Assembly: GCA_036011085.1 (NCBI GenBank)
Contig: DASCMS010000103.1
Location: 27,528-91,527 of the forward strand
DNA from: UBA8231 sp036011085
Lineage (GTDB): Bacteria; Latescibacterota; UBA2968; UBA8231
DNA length: 64,000 nt
Direction of reading: 5' to 3'
Position 1 is the stretch's first letter. Each line of letters opens with the position of its first letter. The position numbers were made by a program, and so were the translations under genes. Below the pieces are notes generated by a model, which saw nothing but the letters and a program-made list of their open reading frames with translations, searched no databases and was not told the origin of the DNA. Shown one piece after another: positions 1 through 8,143 of this stretch.

Positions 1-1193
1 GTTACCACGAACCCGGGAGCGTGACACGGTGTCAGTTCGTCTCGCTGCCCGAAGTCGAGGTGACCTGGCGGCACGTCGGCTCACGGCCCTGGTGGTGTTG
101 GGGGTACGAGCATGGCTTCAACGAACACCAGGTCGTCATCGGCAACGAGGGCCTGGGATCGAAGTTCGACAGTGCCCCGGAATCGCGGCTCATCGGCATG
201 GAGATTCTGCGCCTCGGCCTGGAGCGCGGACGGACGGCACGTGAGGCGGTGGACTGGATGACCCGTGCCATCGACGAGTACGGCCAGGGCAAATTCGACA
301 ACGACGCCGGTGTGCGCACCTACGACAACGGCTACATCGTCGCTGACCCGCGCGAAGCCTTCGTCATCGAGACGGCGGGACACGAGTGGGCGGTGCAGCG
401 TGTCGAGGGCGGCCTCGGCATCAGCAATGTCTACAGTGTCGAGACCGACGCCGAGTGCCTGTCGGCCAGGGCCGAGTCCACCGCCGTCGAGCGCGGCTGG
501 TGGTCCTCCGCAGACGGAGCCTTCAGCTTTGCCGACGCCTACAGCGCCAACGACCGAAGCGAGGGCAGCGGCGCCATGCGCCGCAAACGCTCGTGTGCCG
601 TGCTGGGAGACCGGACCGGCTCCATCGACACTTCGGTGATGATGTCTCTGCTCCGCGATCACTCGGACGCCGGGCAACCGGGTGAGCCCTTCCGCACGGA
701 CCTGACAGGCAAGGGCATCTGTATCCATTTTAACGACGGGCCGAAGGGCGGCAACACGGCCGCCAGTCTGGTGGCCGACCTCTGTGCCGACGCGTCCCGT
801 CTGCCCGTCTACTGGTGCAGCTTCTACTCACCCTGCCAGGCGCCGTTCTTTCCCGTATTCCTGCAGGGGGCATTACCTGAGGTACTGGCCATCGGCGGGG
901 AACGATCGACGGCGGACAGCCCCTGGTGGCGTTTCCTGGACCTGGCCCACCTTGCCCGGGAGGATGCCCCCCACCGCGTCGAAGCGGTCCGTGCCCGTTG
1001 GCATGAATTCGAAACCCAGCTGCGCCAAAGCGCCTACACCTTGGCAGCCGAGACGAAACAGATGATCGACGCGGGAGATGCTGCCGAGGCAGAGACGAAG
1101 CTGTCCGGCTACATGGCGGACACCGTCGATCGCATGCTGGCCACTGCCGAGGAATTGATCAGGGAGTTCCAGCCGGCAGGAATCCCTTCGTGA
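1..1193 (+). CDS. Secernin-like peptidase, C69 family (5' partial)
   Basis: The reading frame is open from base 3, so the gene begins left of the window and the N-terminal nucleophile cysteine expected of C69 peptidases is not visible. The first visible residues include an RCQFVSLPEVEVT stretch followed by RPWWCWGYEHGFNEHQVVIGNE, which matches the secernin/dipeptidase core (a WGAEMGVNEHGVAIGNEA-like block). The C-terminal half is helical and acidic, as in secernins. Family members are N-terminal-nucleophile hydrolases acting on peptides; the substrate here is unknown. Its stop codon overlaps the GTG of the next gene, so it probably heads a translationally coupled run. The GTG at 21 is internal and should not be taken as the start. 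Confidence 0.8.
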   Translation, partial: YHEPGSVTRCQFVSLPEVEVTWRHVGSRPWWCWGYEHGFNEHQVVIGNEGLGSKFDSAPESRLIGMEILRLGLERGRTAREAVDWMTRAIDEYGQGKFDNDAGVRTYDNGYIVADPREAFVIETAGHEWAVQRVEGGLGISNVYSVETDAECLSARAESTAVERGWWSSADGAFSFADAYSANDRSEGSGAMRRKRSCAVLGDRTGSIDTSVMMSLLRDHSDAGQPGEPFRTDLTGKGICIHFNDGPKGGNTAASLVADLCADASRLPVYWCSFYSPCQAPFFPVFLQGALPEVLAIGGERSTADSPWWRFLDLAHLAREDAPHRVEAVRARWHEFETQLRQSAYTLAAETKQMIDAGDAAEAETKLSGYMADTVDRMLATAEELIREFQPAGIPS

Positions 1194-2493
1194 GCCAACC
1201 CGAACCTGCGGCCACCACCGGCGGCCTGCCTGCCCTGACGGAGAACCTGAACCTCCGCTATGTCGCCTTCACCTTGCTGTACGCGGCCCAGGGGCTGCCC
1301 TACGGACTGCTGTCCATCGCCGTCCCAGCCTACATGGCAGAGCAGGGGCTGACACCGACACAGATCAGCTCGTACATGGGCATCATCCTGTTGCCCTGGA
1401 GCCTGAAGCTGATCAACGGTCCCATCATGGACCGCTGGAGCTACCTCGTGATGGGGCGCCGGCGGCCATGGATCCTGCTGGCGCAGGCGGGTATGGTCAC
1501 TACCTCTGTGATCATGGCCCTGACACCCGACCCGATGCAGCACCTGTTCGCCCTGACCGCTCTCGGATTTCTCACCAATTTCTTCACTGCCTTCCAGGAT
1601 GTCGCCGTCGACGGCATGGCCGTGGAGATCATCCCGGTGGAGCAACAGCCCAAGGCCAATGGCTTCATGTGGGGCGGCAAGGGACTGGGTGTGGCCGGCG
1701 CCACCGCCGGGGGCGCCACGGCCTCGGCGCAGCGCTGCTGGCCCAGGCCCTCGTTGTCGCCATCGTCATGCTGCTGCCGCTGCTGGCCCGGGAACGCCAG
1801 GGAGAACGCCTGCTGCCGTGGACGGCCGGGCAGGCTTCCGATGTGTCCCGCTCCCTGCAGCTGGAGGGCTGGATCGATATCGGACGATCGCTGTTGCGGG
1901 TGGTCCTGCTGCCGGTCAGTCTGATCGCCACTCTCGTGTTCTTTGCCTACAACCTGATTCGCGGTTTTGTCGACGCCCTGCTGCCCGTGCTCACCGTGCA
2001 GGAGATGGGATGGACCCACACCGACTTTTCGGAGTTGTCCGCCACTGCCGGTCTCGTCTCCGGTGTTCTCGGCATGGTGGCCGGTGGCTGGCTGGTGGAG
2101 CGTCTTGGCCGCCGACGGACCATCGCCGCGGGGGTCCTGCTGCTGGGCGGAGGCGCCGCCGCCATGGCTCTGCTCGCCGCTGCCTGGTCGCAGCGCCTGC
2201 CGGCACAGGCCTTCATCAGCGCCTACTACATCCTCGACACCCTCATCAGCATCTCCTTCCTGGCGACGATGATGGCGATCTCGTGGAAGCGCGTGGCCGC
2301 CACGCAGTTCTCCCTCTACATGGCCGTGGCCAACATGGGCCTGTCAGGGGGGGCTGCTCTCTTCGGTCCGTTGCAGGGGTTGCTGTCCTATCCCCACCTG
2401 TTCTACATCGTCGTCGCCGTCGGCCTCTTCGTCCTCTCTCTGCTGCGCTTCATTGATGTGGGGGCCATGCTGGACCGCATGGAGCGTCTGTGA
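1190..2493 (+). CDS. AmpG/PAT-family MFS transporter, interrupted by a frameshift
   Basis: Two overlapping frames together encode one 12-helix-type transporter. The 5' part (from GTG 1190) carries YAAQGLPYGLLSIAVPAY and the AFQDVAVDGMAVEII block, which is the PAT/AmpG signature (QDIAVDGYAL). The 3' part, in another frame, carries FVDALLPVLTVQEMGW, helices, and ends at 2493. Homology passes from one frame to the other at about 1714-1725, in a GC-rich stretch where the first frame leaves the GGATA segment and the second begins at GLGAALLAQ. The phase change fits loss of one base. AmpG transports muropeptides across the inner membrane and SLC33 relatives transport acetyl-CoA; the substrate here is unknown. 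It overlaps both neighbours by four bases (GTGA). A sequencing error or a pseudogene would explain the break equally well. Confidence 0.75.
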
Positions 2494-3308
2494 CCAAGTC
2501 ACCGAGGGCGCTGGTCCATGCCCTCGGCGAGCCCCCGCCGGATGCCCTGGATGTTCCGGATGTGTCCTACTCGGGGCGGTGCCCCGTGACCGACGTTGAG
2601 CTGTCCCTCTCGCCCACGCCCACCGTCATGGCCGAAGCGCAGCGCCTGCAGCGGTACCTGGACGAGTGTCGGGAAGCGACGGTCGGTTTCAGCACCGCTC
2701 ATCTGTGCGAGCCGGCGGCGGGCAAGATGTTCGGCGTCATGCTGTGCCGTGACACGGAGGACCAGCTGGGAACGCTGCGTGCCTTTTCAGGAGAATGGCA
2801 GACCTGGGAAGCCCCCGACGGATGGGTGCCCTCCAGCGGGCATCTAGCCGAGTACGCCTCGGCACGGCAGCAGACCGAAACCCGCGTCGCCGAACTCACG
2901 CGGCAGATCGATCAGCTGAAGACCCAACCCACCAGCAAGCCGTTACGGCGCGAGATCGAGACCATCAAGATCGAGCGCGGCCACCTGTCGCGGGAACTGA
3001 CGGATCGGATCCATGCCGCCTACCGCTTCGAGAACGCGCTGGGTGAGATCCTTCCCCTCACCGAAGTCGATACAGGCGCCCCGAGACCACCGACGGGTAT
3101 GGGTGACTGCTGCGCACCGAAACTGCTGCAGGCTGCCATCCGCAGTGGGCTGACGCCCCTCGGCATGGTGGAGTTCTGGTGGGGATCACCGTCCGTCGTC
3201 CATCCTCGAGTGGAGGGTGTCTGTTACGGTTCGTGCCGGAGCAAGTGTTACCCCATCCTCGGATTCCTGCTGCGCGGAGTGGAAGCGGCTCGCCGCATCG
3301 TGTCGTGA
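2490..3308 (+). CDS. N-terminal accessory domain of RluA-type pseudouridine synthase
   Basis: A 272-residue protein that corresponds to the N-terminal extension found fused to RluA in long (about 550 residue) pseudouridine synthases of Vibrio/Shewanella type. Recognisable blocks are a GDCCAPKLLQAAI-like motif, then PLGMVEFWWGSPS, and a C-terminal Cys-rich CYGSCRSKCYPILGFLL. The central part, around residues 120-175, is a likely coiled coil. The catalytic synthase domain is absent here and begins in the next gene through a GTGA overlap. The protein may help bind RNA or a metal through its cysteines; this is inferred. The start is GTG 2490, overlapping the stop of the transporter gene. Confidence 0.75.
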   Translation: MTKSPRALVHALGEPPPDALDVPDVSYSGRCPVTDVELSLSPTPTVMAEAQRLQRYLDECREATVGFSTAHLCEPAAGKMFGVMLCRDTEDQLGTLRAFSGEWQTWEAPDGWVPSSGHLAEYASARQQTETRVAELTRQIDQLKTQPTSKPLRREIETIKIERGHLSRELTDRIHAAYRFENALGEILPLTEVDTGAPRPPTGMGDCCAPKLLQAAIRSGLTPLGMVEFWWGSPSVVHPRVEGVCYGSCRSKCYPILGFLLRGVEAARRIVS

Positions 3309-4006
3309 GATTCCTCCCGCCCGACATCACACACCAGCCGCTCTGTGTCCTGCACCAGGAAGAGAGCTTCGTCGTCGTCGACAAGCAGCCCGACTTCCTC
3401 TCCGTTCCTGGACGGGGACCGGATCTGGCCGATTGTGTCGTGGCCCGCGTGCGGGAACTCTTCCCTGCTGCGTGTGGCTCGCTGGCTGCTCACCGGCTGG
3501 ATATGGAAACGTCGGGGCTGATGGTCCTGGGACTCAACCCGGAGGCGCACCGCCACCTGTCCCTGCAGTTTGAACAGCGCCGGGTACGGAAGACCTATGT
3601 CGGACTCGTCGAGGGAATGGTGGAACCGGACTCGGGACACGTCGAACTCGCCTTCCGCGTCGATCTGGACGACCGCCCACGGCAGATCCTCGATCCCGAG
3701 CACGGCAAGCTGGGCGTCACAGACTGGGAGGTCATCGAACGCCACGCCGACTCAACCCGCCTGCGTTTCACCCCGCTCACAGGCCGCACTCACCAGTTGC
3801 GTGTCCACGCCGCCCATCCCGAGGGCATCGGCCACCCCATCATCGGTGACCGCCTCTATGGTAGACCGTGGCCGACCGTTGAGATCGCGCAGCGATCTAT
3901 GGATCACCGATCCGACGCCCGCATGCTGCTGCACAGCACAAGCCTCAGCTTCCACCACCCGGTCAACGACAACTGGCTCGAGTTCGAGATCTCTGTACCC
4001 TTCTGA
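3305..4006 (+). CDS. rluA: RluA-family pseudouridine synthase (catalytic domain)
   Basis: A 233-residue synthase that converts uridine to pseudouridine in rRNA and/or tRNA. The motif HRLDMETSGL carries the invariant catalytic Asp, followed by KTYVGLVEG, and TGRTHQLRVHAAHP plus GHPIIGDRLYG near the C-terminus. I chose GTG 3305 because it overlaps the previous stop (GTGA) and gives a normal N-terminus (LHQEESFVVVDKQPDFLSVPG). Homologs usually carry the upstream gene as a fused N-terminal domain, so this is a split version or a linker frameshift. Between the GDRLYG and the final LHSTSLSFHHP block there are about 16 extra residues encoded by a palindromic repeat (see 3878-3919). Confidence 0.88.
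   Translation: MRFLPPDITHQPLCVLHQEESFVVVDKQPDFLSVPGRGPDLADCVVARVRELFPAACGSLAAHRLDMETSGLMVLGLNPEAHRHLSLQFEQRRVRKTYVGLVEGMVEPDSGHVELAFRVDLDDRPRQILDPEHGKLGVTDWEVIERHADSTRLRFTPLTGRTHQLRVHAAHPEGIGHPIIGDRLYGRPWPTVEIAQRSMDHRSDARMLLHSTSLSFHHPVNDNWLEFEISVPF
3878..3919 (+). repeat. Palindromic repeat inserted inside the rluA coding sequence
   Basis: Two back-to-back hairpin units, AGATCGC-gca-GCGATCT and GGATC-acc-GATCC, sit in frame inside rluA and encode roughly EIAQRSMDHRSDA. The same two units recur in the noncoding repeats just downstream: GTAGAGATCGCGCAGCGATCT at 4041-4061, a variant at 4013-4032, and GTGGATCACCGATCCGACGCC in the 52-bp array. The translated segment falls at a surface-loop position between conserved RluA motifs. 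This resembles protein-coding nomadic palindromic elements of the Rickettsia RPE type; that comparison is by analogy only. Confidence 0.75.
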
Positions 4007-4276
4007 TGAACCGTAGAGATCGCGCCCGATCTGCCTCTCCGTAGAGATCGCGCAGCGATCTCGTACCGAGGCGTCTGAAACCGCGCTCGTCAGTGGATCA
4101 CCGATCCGACGCCGACGACGAGGCGTCTGAATCCGTGCTCGTCAGTGGATCGCCGATCCGACGCCGACGACGAGGCGTCTGAATCCGTGCTCGTCAGTGG
4201 ATCGCCGAACCGACGCCGGCGGCGAGGCGTCTGAATCCGCGCTCGTCAGTAGATCACCGAACCGACGCCGCCGACG
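4007..4276. repeat. 52-bp tandem repeat array with flanking palindromes
   Basis: The segment between the convergent genes rluA and cutC consists of repeats. Two GTAGAGATCGCGC units (4013 and 4041) are followed by about four copies of a 52-bp unit starting at 4068, 4120, 4172 and 4224. Each copy opens with GAGGCGTCTGAAWCCG and contains CTCGTCAGTGGATC and a GGATC-N3-GATCC hairpin or a mutated form of it. The last copy crosses the cutC stop codon and supplies its final codons. No gene is seen in the noncoding part. The array could act as a bidirectional terminator or be a selfish repeat. Confidence 0.9.
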
Positions 4277-5006
4277 CCGCCGCGATGATCGCGCGCACCC
4301 GCTCCGCGTCCGTCACCCCACGCACTCGATCCGCTGACCCATCATTGCCCATCGTTACCGCGCGATCGCCCGTCGCCATGACTACCTCGCGCCTTGCCGA
4401 GAAGTGGACCTCCTGCACGCCCGTTTCATGTATGAGTTCGCCGACATGGGTCTCATCGATGCCCGCGCCCGGCATGATGACGATCCGCCCTCCCGCCGCG
4501 TCCACCAGGTGCCGGAGAAGCCCCCGTCCTTCCCAGGCACTGGACGCCTGTCCGGAGGTGAGAACACGATCGATGCCCAGGCCGATCAGCCCCTCCAGGG
4601 CCGCGTCCGCGTCGGGCACGACATCGAAGGCCCGGTGAAACGTCACGCTCATGGGCCGGGCGTCCTCGACGAGCCGCGCCGTCCGCTCCACATCGGGTCC
4701 GCCATCCGTTTCCAGCGACCCGATGACGACGCCCTCGGCCCCACTCTCTCCGGCCGCTTCGATATCCCGCCGCATCACGTCGAACTCCGCGGTATCGAAG
4801 TGGAAGTCGCCGGCGCGGGGTCGTATCAGTACATGAACCGGAAGATCGACCGACGCCTTCGTTGACCGCATCAACCCGACACTCGGCGTCGTGCCGCCAA
4901 CAGACAGAGTCTGACACAACTCGAGCCGATGCGCACCGCCGCTCTGGGCGGCGATCGCTCCGGTTACCCCATCGACACAGACTTCACACGTGGGTCGATT
5001 GATCAC
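4254..5006 (-). CDS. cutC: CutC-family protein (copper homeostasis)
   Basis: A 250-residue TIM-barrel protein of the CutC family. Family hallmarks are an N-terminal CVDGVTGAIAAQSGGAHRLELCQTL, a VHVLIRPRAGDFHF segment, VTFHRAFDV, and IDRVLTSGQ. CutC has been linked to copper tolerance in E. coli, although its biochemical role is unsettled. The start is GTG 5006, which overlaps the stop of the upstream dehydrogenase (GTGA). The C-terminal residues AASAASVR are encoded by the edge of the 52-bp repeat array, so the natural C-terminus may have been altered. It is the last gene of a minus-strand operon containing an SDR, a PLP enzyme and an amidohydrolase. Confidence 0.88.
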   Translation of the reverse strand: MINRPTCEVCVDGVTGAIAAQSGGAHRLELCQTLSVGGTTPSVGLMRSTKASVDLPVHVLIRPRAGDFHFDTAEFDVMRRDIEAAGESGAEGVVIGSLETDGGPDVERTARLVEDARPMSVTFHRAFDVVPDADAALEGLIGLGIDRVLTSGQASSAWEGRGLLRHLVDAAGGRIVIMPGAGIDETHVGELIHETGVQEVHFSARREVVMATGDRAVTMGNDGSADRVRGVTDAERVRAIIAAASAASVR

Positions 5007-5764
5007 CAGATCGAGTAACCGCCATCAACGACCAGATCGTGGCCGGTGACATAACTCGCCGCGTCGGAAGCCAGGAACACCAGCGCCCCCTGGAGATCGG
5101 TGGGATCTGCGAGTCGACCCATGGGGGTGTTCTCCCGCCACGTGTCACCCATGTCGTCGATGGCCGGGGCCGTCATCGGCGTTACCGTGTGTCCCGGGCT
5201 GATGCAGTTGACCCGCACACCGCGGCCTGCCCACTCGGCGGCACAACTGCGCGTCACCTGCACGACACCGGCCTTTGCGGCATTGTAGTTCACCTGGTTC
5301 TGCGGTCTGTTGACGATCCGGGCTGAGATCGACGCCACGTTGACGATTGCACCCGATCCGGCCTCCAGCATGGCCCGGCCCTCCGCCTGGCAACAGAGGA
5401 AGACACCCTTCAGGTTTACTGCCACCACCGAATCCCACACTTGTTCCGGCATCGATTCGGCATCTCCTCTGCGGGCGATCCCGGCGTTGTTCACGGCGAT
5501 GTCGATACGGCCATAGCGCTGCACGACGGTCTCGACCATGCCCGCCACAGCCTGCGAGTCGGTCACGTCCACGCCCAGACCCAAGCCTTCTTCTCCACCC
5601 AGTTCGCGTGCGGCAGCCACCGCCGCCGCCGCATCGATGTCGGCTATGACGGTGATGGCTCCGGCCTCGTGCAGGGCCTGGGACAGCGATCGGCCGATGC
5701 CACGACCACCGCCGGTAACCAGTGCTACCTTGCCATCCAACCGGAACCGCTCGAGGATGCTCAC
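5003..5764 (-). CDS. SDR-family NAD(P)-dependent oxidoreductase
   Basis: A classical short-chain dehydrogenase of 253 residues, probably acting on a sugar or polyol. The nucleotide-binding motif is TGGGRGIG, NNAG is present, and the catalytic set is N, S (VASIS), Y and K (YNAAKAG). The C-terminus has SPGHTVTPM and a final VVDGGYSIW. I chose GTG 5764 because it is preceded by GGAAAGG at a good distance and begins the family-typical ERFRLDGKVALVTGG; the longer frame upstream is not conserved in character. It lies 13 bases after the SelA-like gene and overlaps cutC, so it is in the same operon. The gene context suggests catabolism of a sugar acid or amino sugar. Confidence 0.9.
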   Translation of the reverse strand: MSILERFRLDGKVALVTGGGRGIGRSLSQALHEAGAITVIADIDAAAAVAAARELGGEEGLGLGVDVTDSQAVAGMVETVVQRYGRIDIAVNNAGIARRGDAESMPEQVWDSVVAVNLKGVFLCCQAEGRAMLEAGSGAIVNVASISARIVNRPQNQVNYNAAKAGVVQVTRSCAAEWAGRGVRVNCISPGHTVTPMTAPAIDDMGDTWRENTPMGRLADPTDLQGALVFLASDAASYVTGHDLVVDGGYSIW

Positions 5765-5777
5765 AGCGACACCTTTC

Positions 5778-6893
5778 CTATGGTCGGCGCAGCAGTTCGC
5801 CCACGCGCTCCGCCACCAGCTCCTCCTCACCATCCTCCAGATGCTGGGGGTTGAGCCAGATTGCCCCGTTCGCCGCATCAGCGAACACGGCCACCGCCGG
5901 GTCGCCCCCCTCCAGAACATCATCCAACTCACGGATGGTCCGTCCCACCACACCTTCGTCGATGGCCAGCCGCGTGCGCGGAATGACGAGGGGCCGGCCA
6001 CCGCGTGTCGGGAAGGCGACCTCTCCCTCAACACCATCGATACCTTGCAGTATGTCGCGCATGCGCTCCGCCATGCCCTGCCATCGTGCCAGGCGGGCCG
6101 GCTCGTCCATAGCGACGAAACGCCGCAGGGCGAACACGAGGCCGACGATCTGCTCCTTGCTGACCTTCAGCGGGCGACCGATGCCCGGGTTGGGAAAGGC
6201 CTGACCCCGCGCCGCTGCCACCCACTCCGCCTTGCCACACAGGATGCCCGTGTCATTGGGGCCCGCAATGTCCTTGCCGCCACTGAACAGCACCAGGTCT
6301 CCTCCGGCTTCATGAAAGGCGTTCAGGTTGCTCACCGGCGGCAGCTCCGCCGCCGCGTCGACGATGACGGGGATCCCGTGCTCGTGGGCGACCTCAGCCA
6401 CGTCTGCCAGGGGCAGGGCTGGCTTCGGATCGAGCACGACATACCAGACCGCTGCCGTGTTGGGGTTGATGGCCGCTGCCAGCTCCTGTCGCGTCGCTCC
6501 CGCCGGACCGCCCACCTCCACGATCCTGCCGCCGGCGACCCCGATGGCATGGTCGAAGCCGATACGGTGCGGCATCTGTGACAGGATCTCACACTTCGGT
6601 CCGACGTTGGGAACCGCTCGCATCTTGTCGCGATCCCTGCCGGTCAGCACCGCCGCCGTCGCCAGCAGGATACCGCCGGCGGTCCCCGTCGTCACCAGTC
6701 CTGCTTCGGTGCCGGTCAGTCGGGCCACCTCGCTGCAAGCCCATTCCAACAACTCATCCATAACGACGAAGGACCGCGCCGCCTCATTCATCTTCTCTAC
6801 GACTTCGGGCGCGATCAGGGAGCCCCCGAGGTAGGTCATGCTCCCCGAGGCATTGAGCACCTGCCGCATGCCGATCTCGCGGTACACACTCAT
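5778..6893 (-). CDS. SelA-like PLP-dependent enzyme (DgaE-type ammonia lyase family)
   Basis: A 371-residue fold-type I PLP protein similar to L-seryl-tRNA(Sec) selenium transferase but shorter. It starts YREIGMRQVLNASGSMTYLGGS, like the SelA-related D-glucosaminate-6-phosphate ammonia lyase group, and has TTGTAGGILLATAAVLTG (phosphate binding), DAAAELPP (Asp contacting the pyridine), and LVLFSGGKDIAGPNDTGIL with the presumed Schiff-base lysine. It overlaps the amidohydrolase gene upstream by ATGA. This SelA-like/amidohydrolase pairing is known from other bacteria (for example the Enterococcus EF_0837/EF_0838 region, from memory) and suggests degradation of an N-acylated amino sugar or sugar acid. 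No other selenium gene is visible, so selenocysteine synthesis is unlikely. Confidence 0.8.
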   Translation of the reverse strand: MSVYREIGMRQVLNASGSMTYLGGSLIAPEVVEKMNEAARSFVVMDELLEWACSEVARLTGTEAGLVTTGTAGGILLATAAVLTGRDRDKMRAVPNVGPKCEILSQMPHRIGFDHAIGVAGGRIVEVGGPAGATRQELAAAINPNTAAVWYVVLDPKPALPLADVAEVAHEHGIPVIVDAAAELPPVSNLNAFHEAGGDLVLFSGGKDIAGPNDTGILCGKAEWVAAARGQAFPNPGIGRPLKVSKEQIVGLVFALRRFVAMDEPARLARWQGMAERMRDILQGIDGVEGEVAFPTRGGRPLVIPRTRLAIDEGVVGRTIRELDDVLEGGDPAVAVFADAANGAIWLNPQHLEDGEEELVAERVGELLRRP

Positions 6894-8128
6894 CTGGATG
6901 CGCCTCCCTCGCCTGGTGGCATGATCAACCCTTCCGGATCGCGCACGCCGTAGAATTCGGGCAACTGGCGCCAGTCAGTGCCTGTGCGCCCGTTCCAGTC
7001 CCACTTCAGCTCACCCGCCAGCAGGGTCAGCTCGCAGCGCAGCCGCTGCCTGCCTTCGACGCGTCCCTGGCGCACATCCAGGTAAGCGAAGTCCCCTTCC
7101 AGCACGTTCAGCGCCGTCACGTCGGCGACGGCACCGACGCTGAGATGACCCAGCTCCGGGTGGCCGATCTCGCGGGCGGGATTCACCGTCGACTCGCGTA
7201 TGATCTCTTCCAGGGGCAGGCCGATGGCGAGGAATTTCGACATGACGTTCGTCATGTCCTGCATCTCGTCATTCATGCACCACGTGTGCAGGTCGGTGGA
7301 GATCGAATCCGGATAGAAGCCCTGTTCGATGGCCGGCACCGCGTTGCGCCAGTAGAAGCTGCCGCCGCCGTGACCGACGTCGAAGATGATGCCGCGCCGG
7401 CGTGCTTCGTGGAGGTATTCGAGCACCTTGCCGTCGGGCCCGATCCACGGCACGTCGCCGAGGAACATGTGGGTCGTGATGTCTCCGGCACTCATTCGCT
7501 GGGTCACAAGCTCATGGTAGGGGCGCTCACGCGGGAACAGTCCGAAGTCGACCATGCTCGGCTTGCCGAGAGCCCGTCCGGCTTCCAGCATGCGGTCCAC
7601 GGAGATCCACTCGGGACCGGTGAAGTGCGCCGTCTTCATGCCGACGACGACATCCTCGTGCTCGCGGCCCATGGCGACCACCCGATCAACCTGCATATCT
7701 CTCTGATTCTGCTCCATGTCATTGGACACCATGCCCATGCCGACGATGTTGAGGAAGGCGAACATGCGGGTCTCGAAGCGATCGAGGACGCGATAGCGGA
7801 AATCCTCGAACATGCGCCAGCCCGCCGAGCCGGTGTCGACCATCGTCGTCACGCCGCTGCGGAAGCTGAAACCGTCGGGCAGCACGGAGCGATCCCCCGC
7901 CCAGGCATCCTTGAAGCCCGATGTGGCGAACATGTGGGTGTGGATATCCACGAGGCCCGGCGTGACGACCAGACCGGTCGCGTCGATCACCTTGCCGGCG
8001 CTGTCGGCGGGTATGCTGGAGTCGACGGCAGCGACCTTGCCATCGGTGATCGCCAGGTCGTGCGGCGCATCGATGTTGTTGGCCGGGTCGATGAGGCGGC
8101 CGCCCTTGAGTAACAGATCGAACATCAT
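6890..8128 (-). CDS. Amidohydrolase / deacetylase-family metallohydrolase
   Basis: A 412-residue amidohydrolase-superfamily protein. The N-terminal beta domain contains LLKGGRLIDPANNID, followed by the metal motif GLVDIHTHMF, GVTTMVDTGSAG, a VGMKTAHF segment (position of the bridging Lys), and STDLHTW near the catalytic Asp region. The C-terminal part returns to the beta sandwich (GAVADVTALNVLEGDF). It resembles dihydroorotase-like and N-acyl deacetylase enzymes. It is coupled to the SelA-like gene by a four-base overlap, which suggests that the product of the hydrolase feeds the PLP lyase. The start is ATG 8128; a second ATG follows directly and cannot be excluded. Confidence 0.85.
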   Translation of the reverse strand: MMFDLLLKGGRLIDPANNIDAPHDLAITDGKVAAVDSSIPADSAGKVIDATGLVVTPGLVDIHTHMFATSGFKDAWAGDRSVLPDGFSFRSGVTTMVDTGSAGWRMFEDFRYRVLDRFETRMFAFLNIVGMGMVSNDMEQNQRDMQVDRVVAMGREHEDVVVGMKTAHFTGPEWISVDRMLEAGRALGKPSMVDFGLFPRERPYHELVTQRMSAGDITTHMFLGDVPWIGPDGKVLEYLHEARRRGIIFDVGHGGGSFYWRNAVPAIEQGFYPDSISTDLHTWCMNDEMQDMTNVMSKFLAIGLPLEEIIRESTVNPAREIGHPELGHLSVGAVADVTALNVLEGDFAYLDVRQGRVEGRQRLRCELTLLAGELKWDWNGRTGTDWRQLPEFYGVRDPEGLIMPPGEGGASR

Positions 8129-8143
8129 GTGGCTAGCTGTCTC

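Noticed and set aside
4068..4276. 52-bp tandem repeats as a CRISPR array
   Set aside because: The units are contiguous with no unique spacers, and no cas gene is present.
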